Part shown: piece by piece, positions 5,917 through 9,737 of the stretch
Layout: every line of letters begins with the position of its first letter
Position numbering within the stretch: position 1 is the stretch's first letter
Source: VGEM01 sp033764265
GTDB lineage: Bacteria; Pseudomonadota; Alphaproteobacteria; Rhodospirillales; Rhodospirillaceae
Length of the DNA stretch: 9,737 bases
Direction of reading: 5' to 3'
NCBI GenBank assembly: GCA_033764265.1
Contig: JANRJB010000113.1
Location: forward strand, 1-9,737
Notes under the pieces: generated by a model
What the model was told of the DNA's origin: nothing
Seen by the model: the letters and a program-made list of their open reading frames with translations, nothing else
The model's database searches: none
Position numbers and translations under genes: made by a program

Positions 5917-6771
5917 CTAGAAAAAACTGGGGCGGTCGGGGCGGTAGACCACCTTGTTGGTGCGCTCGAAGTTCTCGATCGCCTCCTGCAGCTCGCGGCG
6001 GCGGTTGCGCGCGGCCGTGATCTGGGTGGGCGTGATGCCCGACTTGGCGATGCGGTCGGTGGCGACCAGTTCCTGCACCCGCTCCATGAAGCCCTTCATG
6101 GTCAGGGCCTCGGTCAGGTCGGCGCAGAAATTGATGAAGTGGCTGAGCCGCACCGGCTTGGCCGGCGCCGGGTGATAGACCGAAATCGCGTAAGAGCCGG
6201 TGCGCCGGCCCTGGCGCTCCAGGATCGCGGCGCGGTGATAGGTGGGAAACGGCGTGAACACGAACGCGGTCTGGCTGTCGTGCTCGACCACCAGGTCCTG
6301 GGTTTGGCCCAGCATGCGCCCGACCGCTTCCAGCACCATCGCCTCGGTGACCTCGCGCCCGGCGGCCACGCGCTCCAGCTCGAGCGCGGGGTCGCCGCCT
6401 TCTTTGCTGGTGTAGATCAGCGTGCCGTTGACGTGCAGCGAGACCCAGGCGTCGCGGTTGTATTCGGCTTCGTACGACGACAGCCGGCGGCGCCAGAAGC
6501 TGTCCCAGTCCAGTTGGCCGGGGTCGTACAGCAGGTTTTCGTCGCGGCGCAGTTCGTCGATCACCACAGCGGTCATGCGCATGGCGCCGGTGACGTTCTG
6601 GCCGCGCACCGCGACGTTGAAATTGTCCACCCGGCTTTTCAAGGGCAGCGTGACGCGGTTGGACGAGATCACTAGTTCCGGCGTGCCGCCTTCGCCGCCG
6701 CCGCCGCCGGGGCCGAAGCGGTGGACGGTCGACTTCTCGCGGTACAGGGTGATGGTGCCGATGTCGATCAT
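5917..6771 (-). CDS. Unrecognised conserved-looking protein, 284 residues
   Basis: I do not recognise this family. The protein is predicted soluble: no signal peptide or membrane segment. Visible features are a glycine-rich stretch near the N-terminus (GPGGGGGEGG, residues 20-29), an acidic/aromatic block (WDSFWRRRLSSYEAEYNRD, about 90-108), a likely beta segment (AWVSLHVNGTLIYTS), a central region rich in beta-type and charged residues (LVVEHDSQTAFVFTPFPTYH), and a C-terminal helix rich in Arg/Glu (ARNRRRELQEAIENFERTNK) that may be a short coiled coil. Codon use and GC match the neighbours and long conserved-looking aromatic patches support a real gene. It lies 53 bases downstream of the N-formylglutamate amidohydrolase gene on the same strand and may be co-transcribed. 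ATG 6771 is the first start in frame; no strong ribosome site precedes it. The opposite-strand frame here is an artefact of GC-rich coding. Confidence 0.75.
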   Translation of the reverse strand: MIDIGTITLYREKSTVHRFGPGGGGGEGGTPELVISSNRVTLPLKSRVDNFNVAVRGQNVTGAMRMTAVVIDELRRDENLLYDPGQLDWDSFWRRRLSSYEAEYNRDAWVSLHVNGTLIYTSKEGGDPALELERVAAGREVTEAMVLEAVGRMLGQTQDLVVEHDSQTAFVFTPFPTYHRAAILERQGRRTGSYAISVYHPAPAKPVRLSHFINFCADLTEALTMKGFMERVQELVATDRIAKSGITPTQITAARNRRRELQEAIENFERTNKVVYRPDRPSFF

Positions 6772-6798
6772 GGGCGCGAGAACTGTTCCAGTTGGCCG

Positions 6799-6819
6799 CG
6801 GCGCGCGGGCGGCGCGCCG
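6799..6819 (-). other. GC-rich hairpin between the amidohydrolase and the unknown gene
   Basis: CGGCGCGC (6799-6806), a 5-base loop and GCGCGCCG (6812-6819) form a perfect 8-bp stem just after the amidohydrolase stop codon on the minus strand. No T-run follows in the direction of transcription, so it may be a partial terminator or a 3'-end stabiliser rather than a full stop between the two genes. Confidence 0.3.
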
Positions 6820-6824
6820 GGCGG

Positions 6825-7781
6825 CTACTCGGCGCTCAGCCGCAAATAGCGCAGCGGGCGGGCCGCCTCAAGCGCAACCGAGGTCAGGTCGCGGATCAGC
6901 GCGGCCAGATCGGCGCGCAGGCGCGGGAAACCGGCGCGACGTTGAAGCGAAGCTTCGTCCATGTACAGCGCGCGGTTGATCTCGACCTGAATGGTGTGGA
7001 AGCCGTTGGCGGGGTCGCCGTAGTGCTGGGTGGTGAAGCCGCCGGAATAGGGGTTGTTGCGCATCACCCGATAGCCCATGGCGTCGAGCGTCTGCTCGAT
7101 CGCCTCGGTCACCAGCGGATGGCACGACAGGCCGTTGCGGTCGCCCAGCACGAAGTCGATGCCGGCCGGGCTGCCGTCGGCGTCGACCGGCAGGCCCGAC
7201 GACGGCATCGAGTGGCAATCGACCAGCACGCAGAATCCGAAGCGCTCGTGGGCGCGCGCCACCAGGCCGCGCAGGGCGTGGTGATAGGGCCGGTAGAACG
7301 TCGCCAGCCGCTGTTCGACCTCGAAGAACGACAGCTTGCCGCGGTAGATTTCCCGCCGCGTGGCGACGATGCGCGCCACCGTGCCCAGCCCGGCGGCGAC
7401 CCGCGCCGACGACGAGTTGACGAACGACGGCAGCGGGCCGTCGAACATTTCCGGATCCAGTTCATAGGGCTCGCGGTTGACGTCGAGGTAGGCGCGCGGG
7501 AACAGCGCGCGCAGCATTGGCGCGCCCAGGCTGACCGCGTCGGCGAACAGCTCGTCGACGTAGCTGTCTTCCGACTTGCGCAGGGTCGCCAGTTCCAGGC
7601 TCGACTGGGCGACGAAATCGCGCGGGTACACCGCCCCCGAATGCGGCGAGGCGAACACCAGGGGCGAGACCAGCTCATCGGGTTCCACCACGTCGATGGC
7701 CGGAGTCGCGCGCCCGGCCTCGGCCGTGGCGGCGCGGGGCGATTTGGCTCGGTCGGAAGGGTCCGGCGGCAACGCTGACAT
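6825..7781 (-). CDS. N-formylglutamate amidohydrolase family protein
   Basis: FGase-superfamily hydrolase (PF05013), 318 residues from the chosen start. The type enzyme cleaves N-formyl-L-glutamate to formate and glutamate, the last step of one histidine degradation route (HutG type). Visible motifs, numbered from ATG 7781: FASPHSGAVYP with H47, YLDVNREPYELDP (D101, R104, E105), LVDCHSMPSSG (D189, H191) and NNPYSGGFTTQHYGDPANGFHTIQVEINRALYMDE; these His/Asp/Glu positions are the expected metal and substrate ligands of this carboxypeptidase-like fold. The first 30 residues are Pro/Ala-rich and disordered. An in-frame GTG at 7811 would add ten residues but begins beside a strong hairpin; ATG 7781 is preferred. 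No other hut genes are present, so the physiological substrate is uncertain. A good minus-strand promoter candidate lies upstream, and the unknown 284-residue protein follows. Confidence 0.9.
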   Translation of the reverse strand: MSALPPDPSDRAKSPRAATAEAGRATPAIDVVEPDELVSPLVFASPHSGAVYPRDFVAQSSLELATLRKSEDSYVDELFADAVSLGAPMLRALFPRAYLDVNREPYELDPEMFDGPLPSFVNSSSARVAAGLGTVARIVATRREIYRGKLSFFEVEQRLATFYRPYHHALRGLVARAHERFGFCVLVDCHSMPSSGLPVDADGSPAGIDFVLGDRNGLSCHPLVTEAIEQTLDAMGYRVMRNNPYSGGFTTQHYGDPANGFHTIQVEINRALYMDEASLQRRAGFPRLRADLAALIRDLTSVALEAARPLRYLRLSAE

Positions 7782-7814
7782 GATCCCAGGCTGAACGAAG
7801 GCGACCAACACAAG

Positions 7815-7837
7815 CGTCCGGCCCGACCGGCCGGACG
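7815..7837 (-). promoter_or_regulatory. 9-bp leader hairpin upstream of the amidohydrolase gene
   Basis: CGTCCGGCC (7815-7823), loop CGACC and GGCCGGACG (7829-7837) form a perfect 9-bp stem. On the minus strand it would lie in the first bases of the transcript from the promoter at 7850-7878 and about 35-55 bases before the ATG. It could stabilise the mRNA 5' end or act as an attenuator, but no anti-terminator partner or strong T-run is seen. Confidence 0.4.
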
Positions 7838-7849
7838 AACGCGAGTGCG

Positions 7850-7878
7850 ATTATCAAGGTCCCGGCGTTGGGCCGCAA
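7850..7878 (-). promoter_or_regulatory. Candidate sigma70 promoter for the amidohydrolase gene
   Basis: On the minus strand TTGCGG (7878-7873) is followed after exactly 17 bp by GATAAT (7855-7850), giving 4 of 6 and 5 of 6 consensus positions with ideal spacing. Transcription would begin near 7843, leaving a leader of about 60 bases before ATG 7781. Motif match only, though an AT-rich -10 hexamer in this GC-rich region is not common. Confidence 0.45.
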
Positions 7879-7896
7879 CCCTTTGAATCGGCCAAT

Positions 7897-7905
7897 TTAT
7901 CCACA
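7897..7905 (+). promoter_or_regulatory. Perfect DnaA-box sequence (single)
   Basis: TTATCCACA is an exact match to the consensus high-affinity DnaA box. It is a single copy lying 19 bp upstream of the candidate amidohydrolase promoter in the 253-bp gap between that gene and tRNA-Val. With no box cluster or AT-rich unwinding region it is not an origin. It could be a DnaA-regulated promoter site, a titration site or chance. The rest of the gap (7906-8034) shows nothing else I can support. Confidence 0.35.
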
Positions 7906-8034
7906 TCGGCGCGGATGGCGATGCGCTGGCGCCGACACCGGCGCCGCTCTTGCCAGACCGGGCGCAACTGGCTAAGAACGCTGCACTTTCGACCCGCCGG
8001 GCGGTGCGTCATCGCGCCCGGACCAGCGTCGATC

Positions 8035-8109
8035 GGGCGCGTAGCTCAGCGGAAGAGCACTACCTTGACATGGTAGGGGTCACAGGTTCGATCCCTGTCG
8101 CGCCCACCA
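8035..8109 (+). tRNA. tRNA-Val (anticodon GAC)
   Basis: A complete cloverleaf is readable: acceptor GGGCGCG (8035-8041) with CGCGCCC (8099-8105), discriminator A8106 and encoded CCA (8107-8109); D stem GCTC/GAGC (8044-8047, 8055-8058); anticodon stem CTACC/GGTAG (8060-8064, 8072-8076) around loop TTGACAT, anticodon GAC at 8067-8069, reading GUC and GUU valine codons; five-base variable loop; T stem ACAGG/CCTGT (8082-8086, 8094-8098) around TTCGATC. All stems are perfectly paired. The gene stands alone and is followed immediately by the repeat cluster and GIY-YIG cassette. No duplicated tRNA 3' end is found downstream. Confidence 0.97.
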
Positions 8110-8114
8110 CGCTT

Positions 8115-8164
8115 CGCCTTCGGCTCCGCGTGGCGCAGCCACGCAAACAAAGAGTCGAAGCGTG
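8115..8164. repeat. Left 50-bp direct repeat bracketing the GIY-YIG gene
   Basis: These 50 bases recur exactly at 8546-8595. The block begins CGCCTTCGGCTCCGCG, includes the hairpin GCGTGGC-GCA-GCCACGC, and ends GAGTCGAAGCGTG. It starts five bases after the tRNA CCA. The left flank 8111-8130 is also an imperfect inverted repeat of 8179-8196 (one gap and one mismatch over 19 positions), so the left copy could form a large stem-loop. Confidence 0.9.
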
Positions 8165-8295
8165 TCCGGCGAAGCTTGCGCGGAGCGAAAGCGAAGTCGG
8201 ACTGGCGCAGCGCGTGGCGCAGCCACGCAAACAATGAGTCGAAGCGTGTCCGGCGAAGCTTGCGCGGAGCGAAAGCGAAGTCGGACTGGCGCAGC
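8128..8295. repeat. Tandem duplication of an 84-bp palindrome-containing unit
   Basis: 8128-8211 and 8212-8295 are two adjacent 84-bp copies that differ at a single base (A8151 versus T8235). Each copy opens with a perfect hairpin, GCGTGGC, loop GCA, GCCACGC, and contains several GCGAAG/CGAAGC words. The second copy ends one base before the GIY-YIG start codon. The first 37 bases of the unit also occur a third time at 8559-8595. The near identity suggests a recent duplication or active homogenisation. Confidence 0.93.
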
Positions 8296-8296
8296 G

Positions 8297-8539
8297 ATGT
8301 GGTACGTTTACATCATCCGTAGCGAGTCGAATCCCAGCCGAGAATACACCGGGGCGACGGCAGACCTGAAGCAACGGATGGCCGAACACAATGCGGGGAA
8401 ATCGCCCCATACCGCCAAATTCCGCCCGTGGCGGTTGGTCTGGTATTCGGCATTCCCCGACAAGTACCGCGCCTTGGCCTTCGAAACCTACATGAAATCT
8501 CATTCGGGCCGCGCGTTTGCAGCCAAGCGATTGAAGTAA
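8297..8539 (+). CDS. Small GIY-YIG nuclease-domain protein (COG2827-like)
   Basis: An 80-residue protein that is entirely a GIY-YIG domain of the short UvrC-N/COG2827 type. The signature is WYVYIIRS (Y3, Y5) and EYTGATADLKQRMAEHNAG (Y17-T-G19, R27, H31); the expected metal-binding Glu is E63 in ALAFETYMKSHSG. Members are putative DNA nucleases whose biological roles are mostly unknown. ATG 8297 is chosen because the domain begins at residue 2; the frame is open further upstream to a GTG at 8162, but that only translates the duplicated repeat. There is no Shine-Dalgarno sequence; the leader is entirely repeat sequence. The gene is visibly lower in GC than its neighbours and uses codons such as AAA, TAT and AAT more freely. 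Together with the flanking direct repeats and the tRNA next door, this suggests acquisition. Confidence 0.9.
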   Translation: MWYVYIIRSESNPSREYTGATADLKQRMAEHNAGKSPHTAKFRPWRLVWYSAFPDKYRALAFETYMKSHSGRAFAAKRLK

Positions 8540-8545
8540 CCGACG

Positions 8546-8595
8546 CGCCTTCGGCTCCGCGTGGCGCAGCCACGCAAACAAAGAGTCGAAGCGTG
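8546..8595. repeat. Right 50-bp direct repeat bracketing the GIY-YIG gene
   Basis: Exact copy, in the same orientation, of 8115-8164, beginning seven bases after the GIY-YIG stop codon. It includes the GCGTGGC-GCA-GCCACGC hairpin (8559-8575). Sequence identity stops at 8595, after which the alpha/beta hydrolase leader begins. Confidence 0.9.
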
Positions 8596-8654
8596 GCGCG
8601 TTTCTCTCCCGGTGCCGCGTGCTAGCTTTCCCGCTCACGGAACGGGAGGGGCTC

Positions 8655-9620
8655 ATGGTCACATTCGCACGCATTGCTCAGGTCATGGTCGGCGTCTTGG
8701 CGCTCGCGTCCCCAGCAGTCGCCGCCGATGCCGCGCCGCAGAAGCTGCGCCACGGCTACGTCGACAACCGCTACGGCCAGCTGCATTACGCCATCGCCCA
8801 GCCGGCCACGTCCTCACAAGCGGGCGCCGGCGGCGCGGCCAAGCCGCCGATCGTGCTGTTGCACCAGTCGCCCAACTCGTCGGCGGAGTTCGACGACCTC
8901 ACGCTGGCCCTGGGCCGCGACCGGGTGGCCATCGCCATCGACACCCCCGGCCACGGCGGCTCCGACGGGCCCGAAACCATTCCCACCATTGAGGACTACG
9001 CCGCGGCCATCGTCGAAGGGCTGACCGCGCTGGGTTACGGCCCCAACAACCCGGTCGATCTGTTCGGCTTCCACACCGGTTCGCGCACCGCCACCGAGAT
9101 CGCGGTGGCGCACCCCAAGCTGGTGCGCAGCGTGATCCTGGGCCTGTCGCCCTACGGCTTCATCGACGACGCCATGTCGAAGAAACTGTACGACGAGGTC
9201 TATCACCCGACATCGTCGGCCGACCTGCTGCAGCGCTTCTGCACGGCGCTGCCGGCGCGCATCGCCCGCGCCGAGAAGGGCGCCATTCCCGACGCGGCCA
9301 TGGGCCGTGTCGCGGTGGCCACGCTGCGCGGGCTGACGCGGCACGAATTCGGCCACGCCGCGGCGTTCGAATACGGCCCGCGCTTCAAGACCCGTATTCT
9401 CGACATCACCCAGCCGGTCGGCCTGTTCGTGGTCGACGACCCGATCGACAGCTACCAGGGCGGCAAGACCGCGCTCTCGACCAGCCAGGACGTCAAGGCG
9501 CTGATGACCAAAGCCAAGGCGGTCACGATCATCGACGACGACTACCGCAACAATTCGTTCTTCGTGCGTCCGGGCGACATCGCCGAGGCGTTTCGCGGGT
9601 TCGTGGACGGCACGCGGTGA
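8655..9620 (+). CDS. Exported alpha/beta hydrolase-fold protein with atypical catalytic residues
   Basis: A 321-residue protein starting at ATG 8655, chosen because GGGAGGGG (8644-8651) sits just upstream and a signal peptide follows at once; the in-frame GTG 8619 would bury it. Residues 1-25 form a Sec signal (MVTFARIAQVMVGVLALASP, cleavage near AVA-ADA), so it is probably periplasmic. The mature part has the alpha/beta hydrolase pattern: IVLLHQSPNSSAEF (H70, oxyanion region), VAIAIDTPGHGGSDGP, then the nucleophile elbow DLFGFHTGSRTATEIA. That elbow reads G138-F-H140-T-G142 with His where Ser, Asp or Cys is expected; S143 follows. VGLFVVDDPID (D261/D262) is near the usual acid position, but the C-terminal part (RNNSFFVRPGDIAEAF) lacks the usual catalytic His. 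It may be a non-hydrolytic member or use other residues. Substrate unknown. It appears monocistronic. Confidence 0.88.
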   Translation: MVTFARIAQVMVGVLALASPAVAADAAPQKLRHGYVDNRYGQLHYAIAQPATSSQAGAGGAAKPPIVLLHQSPNSSAEFDDLTLALGRDRVAIAIDTPGHGGSDGPETIPTIEDYAAAIVEGLTALGYGPNNPVDLFGFHTGSRTATEIAVAHPKLVRSVILGLSPYGFIDDAMSKKLYDEVYHPTSSADLLQRFCTALPARIARAEKGAIPDAAMGRVAVATLRGLTRHEFGHAAAFEYGPRFKTRILDITQPVGLFVVDDPIDSYQGGKTALSTSQDVKALMTKAKAVTIIDDDYRNNSFFVRPGDIAEAFRGFVDGTR

Positions 9621-9737
9621 GCCAACTGGTCGACGTCGTCGTTCGAGAAAAAGCAGAACCCTGCGCAAGGCCATTCAAGGCCGCATGCCAGGCACCTTTC
9701 AGTGCCGGTGGCGGGCGGTCGCCTTGCCCAGTTCAGC
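9621..9737. other. Terminal 117 bases, no gene supported
   Basis: After the hydrolase stop I see no credible reading frame with a start and family signature on either strand. A short inverted repeat, GGCAC (9691-9695) and GTGCC (9702-9706) around a six-base loop, is followed by no T-run and is a weak terminator candidate at best. Confidence 0.4.

Noticed and set aside
6792..7778. 328-codon plus-strand open frame opposite the amidohydrolase
   Set aside because: No family motif, Arg/Gln/Val-rich antisense composition, and the opposite strand carries complete FGase motifs.
8035..8109. tRNA 3' end as an integrase attachment site with a downstream att copy
   Set aside because: No second copy of the T-arm/acceptor sequence occurs downstream in the window and no integrase is present; the repeats begin after the CCA.
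8128..8295. Repeats considered as a CRISPR array
   Set aside because: The units are 84 bp, directly abutting, with no unique spacers and only two full copies.
8046..8674. Minus-strand frames over the tRNA and repeats ending in GATGIEPVTPTMSR
   Set aside because: This peptide is a familiar artefact of translating a tRNA gene backwards; the remainder is translated repeat.
8814..9674. 286-codon minus-strand frame opposite the alpha/beta hydrolase
   Set aside because: Antisense composition; the plus strand has a ribosome site, signal peptide and fold motifs.

Overview
The window is GC-rich (high G/C at third codon positions). It looks like a chromosomal segment of an alphaproteobacterium, plausibly a Rhodospirillales-like lineage. 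The signs are a SUF operon ending in SufT and an IscA/SufA-type carrier, a very short HIG1-domain membrane protein of the alphaproteobacterial kind, and an N-formylglutamate amidohydrolase. The lineage is inferred from gene content and base composition, not from a search.

Layout. (1) Positions 1-3444, plus strand: the 3' part of an iron-sulfur cluster assembly operon, sufD (truncated by the window edge), sufS, sufU, sufT and a sufA/iscA-type gene. The first three genes overlap by 4 bases at each junction. A 62-bp gap carrying a possible promoter precedes the last gene. SufS provides persulfide sulfur, SufU probably accepts it, SufD belongs to the SufBCD scaffold, and SufT and the A-type carrier act in maturation and delivery. 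(2) 3488-4111, plus: a P-loop sulfotransferase-like protein, convergent with (3) a stand-alone receiver-domain response regulator (4118-4519, minus). That gene is divergent from (4) a 68-residue HIG1-type twin-TM protein (4624-4830, plus), whose end overlaps by 10 bp the end of (5) a TauE/SafE-family permease (4821-5678, minus). (6) 5679-5916 is non-coding and holds a palindromic interspersed-repeat-like element with 13-bp perfect terminal inverted repeats. (7) 5917-6771, minus: a 284-residue protein I do not recognise, downstream of (8) an N-formylglutamate amidohydrolase family gene (6825-7781, minus) with a good promoter candidate and a leader hairpin.

(9) 8035-8109 is tRNA-Val(GAC) with encoded CCA. 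Immediately after it lies the most unusual part of the window: an 84-bp palindrome-containing sequence duplicated in tandem with one mismatch, then an 80-residue GIY-YIG nuclease gene of visibly lower GC starting one base after the repeat, then a third 50-bp identical copy of the repeat. The nuclease gene is therefore bracketed by direct repeats next to a tRNA, which looks like a small acquired or mobile cassette. (10) 8655-9620, plus: an exported alpha/beta hydrolase-fold protein. Its nucleophile-elbow serine is replaced by His and no canonical catalytic His is visible near the C-terminus. The last 117 bases hold no gene I can support.

I see no clear new multi-gene system. The best leads are the repeat-bracketed GIY-YIG cassette, the 170-bp palindromic element, the atypical alpha/beta hydrolase and the unassigned 284-residue protein.
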